From Heliocidaris tuberculata (lineage: Eukaryota > Echinodermata > Echinoidea > Camarodonta > Echinometridae), in NCBI GenBank assembly GCA_025618425.1, contig CM046845.1:11002057-11066056 (forward strand): a DNA stretch of 64,000 bases, written 5' to 3'. Both the position numbers and the translations under genes were made by a program. Below, one piece after another: positions 1-12,500 of this stretch. The notes under the pieces were generated by a model. The model was not told where the DNA came from. It saw only the letters and a program-made list of their open reading frames with translations, and searched no databases. The stretch's first letter is position 1; each line of letters opens with the position of its first letter.

Positions 1-196
1 TTGTTAGAACCGTGTAACACTGAAAGAAAAATATTATTGTTGCCAATTTGAAGAACAAAATGTGATCAATTTATCCCTTAAATAATTCCTGTCATGAAAG
101 GGTTAATGGTCATTTAAGTTGTTCCAGAGTTTGGGACCAGAAAACGAATGTTTTGTTGAAACCTAATTGTTTCATGTCTAGGAATATGGATGTCTC

Positions 197-469
197 TCAC
201 AGATCTTGTCGGATATGAAAATTACAATTGAAATCAAACAGATTACAAAAACTGTTCGGGAGATATTTGTAAATGCACTTATAGATAAAAACGTACTGTT
301 GGTAACTGTAAATATCTTCAAATTTTAAGAGTCTCAAGACATGAAATAAGGCTCCGGTGTGAGTTCCAGATGGTACATCGTAGACAGTTCCTATTGTCTT
401 CTTTTGTAATGTAATTAGCTTACTTATATTAGACGCATAGGTATTGCCCCACACAAGACTGCAATACAA
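197..469 (-). mobile_element. Remnant of non-LTR retrotransposon reverse transcriptase, C-terminal part
   Basis: The minus strand holds an open stretch of 90 codons reading YCSLVWGNTYASNISKL, then LQKKTIG, a leucine-rich LLKFEDI segment and an ending HIRQDL. This order (Y-C-x-x-V-W-G-N, LQK+, LLK-x-x-D-I, final H-x-x-R-Q) is typical of the extreme C-terminus of jockey/CR1-type reverse transcriptases. Upstream in the same frame is a stop, and no RT catalytic core is present, so it is a truncated dead copy. The exact clade is inferred. Confidence 0.5.
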
Positions 470-1700
470 TAATTATGGGAGTACTATTAAAGAGCAATAC
501 AAACTTCGAAGATTATTGTGAAGAAACAGAAAATGAAGTGTAAGTATAATACCTATATTTTTGGCAATCTTATTTTCTACTTTCTGTATATGCGGTTCTT
601 AATTCAGAAAAATGGTATTGGGTTCTGTTTCATTTTCGGAATTACGAACCCTATTTCATTTTCGGAATAACGAGAGTTCGCACTAACGAACTTCCCGAAT
701 TACCATTTACGAGCCGTTGGAGTAACGAACCTTCGGAATTACTAACCGACACCTAACAGGCCCTGCAGTCGAAAAGGGTTCAGATTCAGATTCAGATTGT
801 TTGACTGCTTCCAATCAAGTTAACATAATACACAGTATAGTGCATAACATTTTCATCCCGTACAGTTTCCTAATTTGGTGCAGACAGCGGTTTAAACATT
901 TCGAGGTGGAAAAATAGTTTATGATTACTCAAAAAAAAAAAAAAAAAAAAATTCCCCAAGTCCTGTAATTGGAGTAAAGCGTAAGCTATCTAATAGCATT
1001 AAAATTGAAATGAGACTATTACAGATGTGAAAATAACAGCTGATATGAGATCTGCTCGGATATTAAATAAAAGTAAAATTCAAGCTACCATAAAGGGATC
1101 TTGCAAATATGAAACAAATTATTTCTTTTCAAGCAAGTAATTGCTATAGTCATGGGGAAACCTTTGCTTGTAAAGAAAACATCGTTGCTAACGTTTTCTA
1201 TAGCAATAAATATTGCTATGCTTTTTCTAGTTTTATAGATACTATAGCATGGCTACCGGTATATGATGTCATGCCCCTGCACTTCTCCTTATCACTAATT
1301 TTGATTTCGTCATCAAATTATTACTACTTCTGAGGGCGATGGCAGCCAAGCGTCATTATAAGTTTTAAATACTCTTAGATCAATGGAATGTGACTTTATC
1401 AAAATATTGCCCATATTCATTGAATGTCAGTGCAATTTTTACCGCTCTACGTAATCATGGTAATAGTCGTGTATTCTCTGAAAATTGTCATAAGCTTATG
1501 AAACTTTTATCATGTTGTCATGACTTGGAGCAATATTTCACTATTTTTATTGAAGTATTTTGATTTGTTGCAACATATTTTTGTGTACATTAAAAATATA
1601 TCCGCTTTTAACTGCAATTTTGAATATTATTCAATAAAACCTGAACCTAAGCCTAAGAGGAGTACTATAGTACTTTAGTAGGTAAAAAGTACACAAAGAA
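470..1700. other. Intergenic DNA without recognisable gene
   Basis: No convincing open reading frame. It holds a degenerate repeated motif around 600-760 (variants of ATTACGAACC and TTTCGGAAT), a 20-base A run near 931-950, and a possible retroelement tail near 1629 (AATAAAACCTGAACC). Confidence 0.5.
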
Positions 1701-1718
1701 AACGTTTAAAAATGCAGA

Positions 1719-1775
1719 CAGTTGTTTACAATATGAACTGAACAACCCATTGTACAGTTCATATTGTAAACAATT
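1719..1775. repeat. Perfect inverted repeat (hairpin)
   Basis: Arms of about 19 bases (TTGTTTACAATATGAACTG and its complement) surround a loop of about 14 bases. No gene is nearby; it looks like a decayed foldback. Confidence 0.65.
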
Positions 1776-1862
1776 TGTTTGAATATCAAACAGGTTGTAT
1801 AAGTTTTAAACAACCTTTTAAACAGCGTTTTTACTGAAGTAGGTACTTTATAATGTGTAATA

Positions 1863-1908
1863 TTTAGGGAAATATTTAGGTGTATATATACCTAAATGTT
1901 TCCCTAAA
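1863..1908. repeat. Second hairpin
   Basis: TTTAGGGAAATATTTAGG pairs with CCTAAATGTTTCCCTAAA with one mismatch, across a short TGTATATATA loop. It lies ~90 bases after the previous hairpin. Confidence 0.65.
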
Positions 1909-2191
1909 TTCCTAGTAAAAACACTTAATATCCTTATGCTTTTCGTTCATCGCAGTAATGTTCACAATGTCTCTTGAATGCAATCTGTAAAAATGTTTAG
2001 TAAACTGTAAACAATAATTGCCCAACATTAGGCGTCCGAACAACTTTGGACCAATCGCATGAACTTTATTTTGCCTGATAGCAAAGTTTCCTCCGAATGA
2101 ATAGGAGTGTGGCCCACCGACAATCACCGGTTTCATCATAGGTCAATGCATGGTTTCATGGACTAACCAATCCCTTGACAACAAAGGCCAC

Positions 2192-2229
2192 TCTCTCTCT
2201 CTCTCTCTCCCCCCCCCCCCCTCTCGCTG

Positions 2230-2282
<53 letters not shown>

Positions 2283-2351
2283 TTCTCCTTCTCGCTGTCC
2301 CCCCCCCCTCTCTCTCTCTCTATTTCTCCTTCTTGCTGTCTCCCCCTCCTA

Positions 2352-2388
<37 letters not shown>

Positions 2389-2400
2389 TCTTTCTTTTTT
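2192..2400. repeat. (CT)n microsatellite with C runs
   Basis: Long CTCTCT tracts interrupted by C homopolymers. They create long serine/leucine open frames on both strands that are not genes. Confidence 0.95.
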
Positions 2401-2754
2401 CTGTCTCTTTTTACCTCGATGTCGTCTGCATCTACATTTGATATACCTATCAAAACTCTAATACCACAGTCACACCAACAAGACCGTCGCCAGACCGACA
2501 ACAGACCGAACAAAAAATTACATTGCCACCAATAGCCAAGAATCGGTCCGTTTGGAGTCGGTGTGGGGTCGGTTTGGCGTTGTGACTTAAATGGAACTTT
2601 TCTGGAGGTACAACATTTTCCCAAAGAATTAAAACATTGAAATGAAAATATGCTTTAGGGGCCACTAAAATATTGTGAACGTTCAGTGCGATGTGAAAAA
2701 CACTAAGCTAGATGAAAGCTCCTTGGTGTCAGTGAGAACTAGAGATCGAGCGAT

Positions 2755-2835
2755 CGAGATAGAGAGAGAGAGAGAGAGAGAGAGAAAGCAAACGATGAGA
2801 GAAAAGGAAGAAAGGAGTTAAAGAGAAATTGAGAA

Positions 2836-2910
<75 letters not shown>

Positions 2911-3265
2911 TCTTCAGATAGAGACGGAGAGGAAGAGACAGAGAGAGAGTGACGAACACAGAGATACAGAGAAAGAGAGAGAGACAAGGGGAGAGAGGGA
3001 GAGAAAGAGAAAAAGGAGAAAGGAGTTAAAGAGAAATTGAGAAAGAGAGATATATATCTTTAGAGACGTAGAGGAAGAGACAGAGAGAGAAAAGGGAGAA
3101 AGGAGTTAAAGAGAGAAAGGGAGATATATATCTTTAGAGACGTAGAGGAAGAGACAGAGAGAGAAAAGGGAGAAAGGAGTTAAAGAGAGAAAGAGAGATA
3201 TATATCTTTAGATAGATACGTAGAGGAAGAAAGAGAGAGTGACAGATACAGAGAGAGAGAGGGGG
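2755..3265. repeat. GA-rich microsatellite and minisatellite with (TA)n and (CA)n
   Basis: GA repeats, then TA dinucleotides about 2839-2891 and CA about 2892-2910. After these comes a 74-80-bp tandem unit marked by GGAGTTAAAGAGA at about 2815, 3022, 3102 and 3176, followed by TATATATCTTTAGA and GACGTAGAGGAAGAGAC. The units differ by small indels. Confidence 0.85.
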
Positions 3266-3878
3266 GTGGGGGAGGAGATAAAGACTGGTAACCAAACACA
3301 TCATCAACGCGGACACGTGTTCCTCATTTTCAAGTCCTTCATCCGAGCACGCGTCTTAGAATTATCAATGGGTTTTCATTCGACATGTCAAAAACATTTA
3401 CGTAGAAATTCCATTTTCTCATTTCTCATTCTGTCTGTCTCTCGTTAGAGGCCATCGTCTCCAAGGTTCAGTGGTCTAGAATCAGGAACTGGGAACATAC
3501 AAGTCTTATGTGTACAGTGTAGATGAAGCAACGAGAGAGGCAGAAATGGGAAATGCTTATAAAATTACATGAGAAAGCTGTAAGGAAGTTAGAGAGTTTT
3601 TTCCGAAACACGTCAACACCGTGAATCTGGTCAAAATCGGATCTTTTTCTCCCATTCGTGTATTTTTCTACACAGTACTACCATATTACCATGACTACTG
3701 AGAAGGCATAGGCCACCCCCGAATCGTTAGCAAATCACTATGGTTATCATATACTAGAATAGCCAACCTTAATCGGAGAAAATAAGGGATCTACGATTCA
3801 CTGGAGAAGCTTGTACTTGCAATGTGCATATCAATTTACTGATTTAAAGGAAGAAATCAGCGTGGAGAATTTTGCAAG
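3266..3878. other. Upstream region of the first SLC7 gene
   Basis: No coding signal and no obvious TATA box. Any promoter or 5' untranslated exon must lie here or further upstream but cannot be fixed from sequence alone. There is no stop codon between roughly 3811 and the chosen start in another frame, but that frame does not continue into the transporter. Confidence 0.4.
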
Positions 3879-4530
3879 ATGGACCCCAACGAAAGTGACT
3901 TCAAGCGTCGAACGTCTTTGTCGTCCAGTCTTCGTCGACTTCAAAAGAGACAGAACACGACATCGACCGGTGACTTGGAGCTTATTCAACACGATTACGT
4001 GCAAAAGGAAACCGACATCGAATGTCAAACGAATACCAATGGAAATTCAAAGAATGTTCATATAATTCGTTCTTCAGAATCAAGAACATCTAAACCGATG
4101 GAACAAGCTCTCGTAGTCGAAAGAAACTTCGGAGCCTTGCACTGTACAGCAATCCTCCTCGGAGTCCTGGTCAGTTTCGGTTCATTATTTTCAGTGCGTG
4201 AGATATTTGTGAATTGTGGCGGTCTGTTTCCCGCGCTTTTAGTATGGCTGTCTGCCGGAACGATGATGTTTGTCGGAGCGCAGTGTTACGCGGAACTGGC
4301 GACATGCATCCCTAAATCGGGCGGGGACTTCGTGTACCTCTACCACGCCCTGCCCACGCCCATGCCCGCCTTCATGCAGGTGTGGATGGGATTGGTGATG
4401 GGGTCTGGGGCGAGTATTTCAGCTCTGGCGAGGATGGGCGGGGTCCAGTTCCTCAAGTTGGTGTGCATACGATGTGATGATATCGACGGAACATCCTCGC
4501 TCGTCATCCTTGTCGCCGCCCTCATCATTT
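3879..4530 (+). CDS. SLC7 gene 1, exon 1
   Basis: Codes residues 1-217 plus one base: polar N-terminus with SSSLRRLQKRQ, membrane helices 1-3 and the start of helix 4. Donor GTAAGT follows ATCATTT. Ends in phase 1. Confidence 0.85.
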
Positions 4531-7500
4531 GTAAGTTTAAATATATAGTAATTTTTGTTTTTGGTGTATGGTTCAACGTAATCCCTTCTATAACTATTAT
4601 AAATTGCATGCGTACGTTTGATATAAATTTGAAATAAATCAAGGCTTCCTAGATATTAAGTGACGAACTTTAATGTATCTTTATTAATGTTTTGCGATTT
4701 CATGAAACCCCGATTCCCTAAATGTGTTCACTGAGTAAGTATATTTTAGTAATACGAAACGAAATTTCGTAGATTACTGTAATCAAATAAAAAAAATTAT
4801 GCTACTGTTCCCTCTTATTATTATTGGTATTTATAATCATAATCATCATCATGATCATAAATTCAGTCGTCATTAATATATTCAGTGAAATCCCAACATG
4901 GGATGACGCAAATCGCTTCGTTAAGTGGTTTAAAGTTTGCGGAAATAGAATAAAGAAGAATGGGGAACACACGCCCCCCCCCCCCCGGCCCCCTTACAAT
5001 TTTGAAATCTGGTGACCCCTTTTCTTCTTCTTCATGTTCTTTAATATTCAAACATATACAAACTTCTGTCGGCAAAATTGTCGACCTTTTGTTCCGACAC
5101 TCGTGTAACTTTAGACACTATCACGACACCAGGTCATGACTCATGAGTCGGGAATAAAAGTGACACCCCGTACACCATGACTACTCTATGCAGGAGTTCC
5201 GTGATAACTCCTTGCTGTATGTGTGAATTTGATGACCCGTCTTTTGTCCCGGCAACATTTGCTCTGGGTGCATGTTAATATTGTTAAAGCAGGGAAATGT
5301 TACTAATATAGATAGGACTTTGGTTGCGAATGGATATTATGTTGGGGTTAACAGGTTCAGGGTTAAAGTTAGGAATTTAATGCCTCTTGGAAATTGACTA
5401 CGGATCAATTGTCTTCGGAGCAATAAAGTGTCAACAATAGTGATCAATGTTCTGTTGTGTCTTGCAGGTGTGTTTATCATGATGCATTGTCGCAGCTCTC
5501 TCTTAGCAGCCTGGTTTCAGGTAACTCTGACATGCATCAAACTCGTCTCATTTGCTTTCATCATCGTTCTTGGATTCATTCACTTAGCTACTGGTACGTT
5601 CATCCATGACCGAATGTTGGGGGGGGGGGGGGGGGGGTTGACCACTGTATAATTATTACTTGAAAGTTTTAAGAAATCAGGTTTTAACGACCATATACCA
5701 AATTGAAATTGAGTCAATGGGATTTACATCGATGTGATACTTTGGGGTCTATCTTTTATGATTAGCACTATTGGAGAGAGGGAGGGGGGCAGAAAACAAA
5801 TACACCAGGTGGCGTGCCTTGTGATTTATTTCCTTTTCGATTATATGACACAAATGCGTGACGTTATATTTTTATGTACGATATATGTGCAGGAGGGCCT
5901 TTTATGTTTGCCCTGTCTGCATGACCGAAATGAACATTGCTCGGAAACAAGTCATATAAGGTGGGGAAGTGGAGAGGCAGCCCCCTAGAATTTTGAAACT
6001 GCCAATATTCGAATATTCGGGCAGCATGCAGGTCTCTTTGTAATTTTCTTCAACTGACGAGGAGAGCCTTTATCATGTTTATACAGAAATCCATACATGT
6101 ATTTCTTAATTGTTGGCAACGCCCAGGCATTGGTTGTTGTGAGTGTTGTTGTTAATGGTGGTTTTATATGTGTATCATCTTTGTTTTTGTTTGATGTTAT
6201 TTAATTTGAAATTGAATAAATAAGTAAATAAATGAATATAATTTAATGAAGAAATTATCACAGTGGCAAAGCCCCAACAGTGTATATCACCCTAACAAAG
6301 TGTAAAAATATTAGCTCGCTTGCATCGCTTTCTCGCTAAATTTAGAAATTGAAGAGTTGACGTTCAGGCAAGAGACGCCAGCCCCCGCCCCCCCCCCCCC
6401 CCCCTCCTCCTGCGAAATTATTCCCACACTCGTAACATTATTGCGATAATTCGTCACAATCGTGTACTATACGTTCATCAGTCTTCCCCTAGTGTAATTT
6501 TGATAAGGATAAGAAAATTTGTTTCCTTTAATTCAATCATAATGAATGCATAAATGATAAGACTTCGTTAAGTTTATCGAAACTTTGCATGAACTCCTAA
6601 CTTTATTAAACAACCATTGATCTCATGATAAACTTCTCCTCTCTCTCTCTCTCTCTAAACAGGACATACAACGAATTTGAGTGATAACCTGTGGTATCCC
6701 CTGCCGACCAATGAGGCCAGTCCAATGGTAGCATTCGCTGTCACCTCAATGTCCTTCTCAGGATGGCAAGTCTCGTCTTCCTATATAGTTTATGAGTTTA
6801 TGTCCCTTCTCCATCTTATTCCTTTTTTCCTCCTCCGCCTCCCACTTTCCCTTTTCTCCTATTTCCTCCTTTCATTCTCCTTGTTTTTCTCCTCCTCATC
6901 TTCATTCTTCTTCTCTTTATTTCGCATTCTCCTGGTTCTTCCTCCTTTTCTGCAATCGTGTTCCTTAATCGATGCTTTTGATGATTGTCTTTACGAACAA
7001 AAAATAAATGAATGAATTGTTCAGATACAATGACATTCAAATAATTAGCATTACTTGAATGTGATACATTACAGCATCCAAAGTGAGCGCCTTCCTATAA
7101 TAGACCGGTTCTGTAATGTATACAAATCTATGCACACTTCTTCTCTAATTAAGCACGTAGTGACGAGCTATTCCATTAACCTGCTTTTTATAAATGAGCC
7201 TCAATGCTTGGAATCCAGTTTGCATACATTACTTGTTGCTATGTCCGGCAAGCTTTCAGGTTGTCAAGAACAACCTTTGTTTGAAAGGTATGTATAAAAT
7301 TTGCATACATTATCGAAGCGGTCTATTCAGCCAAGAACGAACGGAATAGCATTAAAAGATGGCGCCTATATTACATTCATAATGAGTCACTATCCGTCAT
7401 CGATTTTGCATAACAAGCAGATATGATCATGCAATGGTACTTTATCAGCATTTTGGTCGATATTTCATCCCGACCTTCCATCTATCTATATTCCTATCCA

Positions 7501-9456
7501 GGCAGAGTCTGACCTTCGTGACCGAAGAGGTCAAGAAACCAGAGAAGTAAGTGTGATTCTGTTTTATTGGCTTATTTATGGTATATACAGCCCACCAATA
7601 GGGGTAATAAAGATTGTTTAAGGGCCCCGTTTCATAAAACTTGTTATCAATAACAACTGCCTCATTTCTATGACAAATTCGCTCTCATCCAATCAGATTC
7701 ACGGATTTCAGTAGCTTATAACAATTATTGTAACTTGTTATTGATGAAATGTTTTATGAAACGGGGCATTGGTTTAATTTTTTTTTGAACTACAGTAGTA
7801 ATAAAAACCCTCTTTCATTATAGTTGCCATAAAGTGACCAATAAAAATGGACACCTCAGATCCAGGAGTATCCTTAGAACAGTTTGAACATTAGGGGCGT
7901 TGTCAAACATAATTATTTAGTTGATCCACAAGGTTTTCGAAATTTCACATTCACATTTTCCGTTCCAAAAATGTGGTCGAAAATTTGAAAGGGGGCACAA
8001 GCAGACAACTAGGATTGGTACATGCATTGTACTTAAGAGAGAGATATATATATATGAAAGGAAATGAGAGAATAATGGTTGCGTAACTTAAATCAAAGTT
8101 CCCCAGAGCTGTCCTCCCTTTTCGAATTTTTTGCAAAGGTTGAAAAAAAAGAGACATTTCAGTTAATTTTTTCAACCTTTGCAAAAATTTCAAAAAGGGA
8201 GGACAGCTCTGGGGAACTTTGATTTAAGTTACGCAACCATTATTCTCTCATTTCCTTTAACATTGTATTTATTTCCACGAGAGTTGCCAAAACCGTTGTA
8301 TATGTTATTTCCTTACAATTATATATATATGCCGCATTGGCTTCTCAAAAGCTATAGGTAAGTTACAGTTGCTAGAAATACTTGGAGGATTAGCGGGTGT
8401 TAGTGTTCCCTACTCCAGTCTCAGTCCAACACATTTTAATTTAAAGGGAAAGTTCACCCTGAAGATTACTTGAGTTTAGAAAATGCAGAAAAAATAAAGA
8501 AAAATATTGACGAAGGTTTGATGAAAATCGGTCAAATAATAAAAGAGTTATGAGTATTTAAAATTTTGGATTCGTGACGTCACATGCGAGCAGCTGCCTA
8601 TTGGTCATGTAATAAATATTCCATATATTCGCATTTTTTTTTACGTTTCACGATAAATTAATATTGTTTCTTTTCAGAATCTAGTATTGAATAACATTTC
8701 TGACAATATATCAAATGCACAGACGAAAATATTCTAAATTTTCTGAGAAAACTGTATTTTATGGAATATTTATCACATTACATAATGGAGGAGCTGCTCG
8801 CATGTGACGTCACAAAATCAAAACTTCAAAAGTCCATAACTCTGTTATTCTTTAACGGATTTTGTCCAAACTTTCGCCAATATTTTTCTTTATTTTTTTC
8901 TGCATTTTTAAAACTCAAGTAATCTTCGGGGTGAACTTCCCCTTTAATTTCAAGTAACTTGAGAGCTGTAAAATTTCACTCCATCTGAAAGTAGGCTATA
9001 GCTTCTGAGCTCGTGCTTATAATCGTGTCGTAAACCTTGCAATGTCGCAGAAATGGGGAATAGCAATGTGCTGAACACCCAGTTTGACAGCATAAAAGTT
9101 AGAAAAGTACATTAGCATAAAGTATGATAATTATGATGATAGTAATACAAGCTACTTAATAGACCGTAAGGAGACTGAACAAGAAAACCTGTTAAAATAG
9201 AGCAATGTAAATTATATAATATACATCTAAAGTTAATCGCGAACCATTATCTCTTTTCACTTTCTACCCCTAGAACCATTCCGTATGTGACGTCATTCTC
9301 AATACTGATTGCTATTGGTTTTTGCATGGCGCTCAACCTAGCATATGCCACACTTCTTACTCCACAAGAATTACTATCCAAGCAGCCCATCATTATGGTA
9401 AGTAGTATTTTTTTCTAACGAAATAGAATTATCTCTATCGCAAGAAAGTTTTGAGC

Positions 9457-9500
<44 letters not shown>

Positions 9501-12500
9501 GGAGAGTAAAGGGGGGGGGTGGGAGGGGGTAATCCCGGACACATTTTGTTTTGGGCTTATAAGTACATGATGATAGTTAAACTTTGCCTGATTGAATGAT
9601 GTTGAAAAAGTACTACCTGATTATAAAGTATTATCACCCCAACAATTATAAGGGCGGCGCTCTGACCCCCCCCCATGCCCCCACCTCTTAGTGGTCCCAT
9701 TCATTTTCGCGTCCCGTATTATTCGCTTGTTCCATAAACCCACAATAATACGTTACCCAACGTATCTTGTGTTTTTGAATTCGAGGAGCATGTTGGATAT
9801 ATACATGTATATTGTTATGTGAGAAATGAAATTCACGAGACAATTTTTGCGTCGCCTTAAATAATTAGTTGCTTCATACTACTGCCTTCTCCTTTTTTGG
9901 AAATAATTGTAAATGGCATTCGCACCTCACATCGCACCCTTTGACAAATACCCTTCTGGTGGAAATGTTTTGTTTACAGACAGCATTTATTTTTACTCAT
10001 TATTTCATTATCCTTTATTTGTCAGTTAATAGGACATAAAGTTCTAGGATCATGGTCTCGGCTCGTTCATCTACCTATTCTGGTATGTGCTTTATCAGAC
10101 ATCAACATTATCATCTTGGTCATCTCCAGGTAAAACAAAAGCGAAACTCCTTCCCATTTTTGATTGAAAAATATCTCTTTTTTAATGATAGCCTTACCAA
10201 CTTTTCTAATTTGATGCATTATATCGTAAAGGTAAAGATCGGGACGTAAGGATTTTTTTTATATATTCGGGAAAGGAAATTCTTTTCGACTTTTGAAGTA
10301 TATATTTTTTGTAGAATGCCAATAATATTTTCTTTCTAAAAACGGTTCTTTTTGTACAACAGCTCTATAGAATACCGAAATGTTAAGCTGCAAAAAAGGG
10401 GTTAGAATGTTTTGTTCACACAGTCATTATTCTGTCATCAACCCTCGTAAATACTAGCGAATTACAGTATGTTTAAGACAAATAACTAAACTCGTGAAAC
10501 AGAGAAAAACGTTTACTTGTTTGAAAGTGTAAGTTAACATTACATCAATGGCTATTGGTTTTAATGTAATATATCTTTTTTTATATAGGATGTTTTTCTC
10601 CTCTGGTCGAGAGGGGCAGTCCCCTAGATTGTGGTCAATGCTAAGTCTTCGCCATAACACACCATCCCCGGCTATTCTCATCATGGTAAGTAATACAGTT
10701 AAGCGAGAAGAAAATCGAGAAAATTTTCCATTCGGCCCTCGGGCTGCGTGAGAAGGGTTTCTCTGATTATTGGTGACCTGGGCCCCGTTGCATAAAACTT
10801 ACCATTAATAGTAACTCTGCCATCAATATAGTAACATTGCTCAACAGCCAATCAAATTCAAGGTTTAAATGGAAGTTACCATTGATGGCAAAGTTACCAT
10901 CAATGGTAAGTTTTATGGAACGGGGCCCTGAACATTTTAAGAGTCACGTTCCCCTACGTTTTAAGCTTGACTACTTCGCTAAATCAGTGCAGTGCAATTT
11001 CTCACTACATGTTTTATTTACCCAGTAGATGCCTATAGAAACCTGCACGTGAATTTCCACGGCTCGGCTAGTATCATTTTAATAATAATAATAATAATAA
11101 TGATAATAATGATATGTTACATTGATATAGCGCATTGCGTGAATACTTCAAAAAATGCGCTTTACAATGATAATTATTATTACCCTTGTTCATCGGTTTT
11201 TGTGGGAATAACATGGTTTGTTCAATTTAATGACATATTTGATAACAATTCCATATTTTTCAGCTTCCTATCGCCCTACTTCTCCTACTAGTGGACATCA
11301 CTCCAATCTTGTCCACCCTTGGTCCATTCCAATGGTTGACCAGTGCCATGGTCGTAGTAACCCTGCCCATCTACAGAATAAGATATCCTGATCTGGATCG
11401 ACCCTTCAAGGTAATCCATTATGCCTGTCGCACACGAACCATCAATTCCCTGACGCAGGAGGGAGTGATATCGTTCAAAAAGTGATTGCAAAATAAAATG
11501 TGCAAGCGACACTTTCAGTAACTGGCGTGTGTGTTAATTGCCTTCCCAGTCTCGATAAGCGCAGGTACACGCAAATGAAATGACGCATCGTATCGTGTGA
11601 GCTGAGCTTTATTCCTGTCGCATCCGAAGCGTCATTTGCCCGACGTTCCAACGACTGGTGCGGTCTGCAACGCAACATGTGAGGGTGACATAATTTTAAT
11701 AATACATGTACCCCCCAAAAGTATGATTGCAAAATGAACAGTGCACATATCAGTTCACGTAGTTCATTTTGCAATCCACTCTTTGTCAGTCAGACCCAAC
11801 TCCGGAAAACCGAGCACAGGTATATACTCCAAAAAAGGCGTATGAATATAGAGCCCTCATCGTTCAGTGTGAGGCAATGTGTACAAAAGGCATGGGGAAA
11901 ATCTTGCAAAGTCAACCAGCCAAAGATATATAAATTTTTAAAAATAATGCTGCGTGTCAATTATCTTCAGAATCCTTGAATGATTCGTCATATGAAATGA
12001 CTTTCAAATGACAAACGTTTGAAATCAATATATCCTCAGCATTATTTTTGAAAAATATATTATCAACAGCAGGTCGACATTGCACGATTTTCCCCATTTC
12101 TTTTGTACACACTGTCCCTCATTGAACGATGAGGGCTCTCTATTCATCTTGCTCCATACGCCGTTTTCGGAGTATATACCTGTGCTCGGTTTTCCGGAGT
12201 TGGGTCTGAACGATGTCACTCTCACATAATGGCGCGTCAGTGACCACACCATTCGCATTCGCATACACATTTCAATACGTCAGGTAAACAACATCTCGTG
12301 TGCAAAGGGCATTATTTATACCTATCAACAATTTAGTCAGGTTCACTATGTATTTTTGTTCAAAATTTTTGGAGATTAGCAAAACTATACATTTTTGGAA
12401 TCGGTAGAACATGGGGAATCCGAAAATTGATGTTGGCATTTGCACAAAACCCTGACTGAGCAGTCATTTTGGATTTTCAAAATGGCCGCCTTATGTAACT

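Larger units (their letters stand above)
7547..9273 (+). other. SLC7 gene 1, intron 4
   Basis: Contains three separate inverted-repeat elements, listed individually. Between them the sequence is plain AT-rich DNA. Confidence 0.7.

Noticed and set aside
2150..3316. Long Ser/Leu or YIYI frames on both strands
   Set aside because: Products of (CT)n, (GA)n and (TA)n microsatellites, without any protein-like composition.
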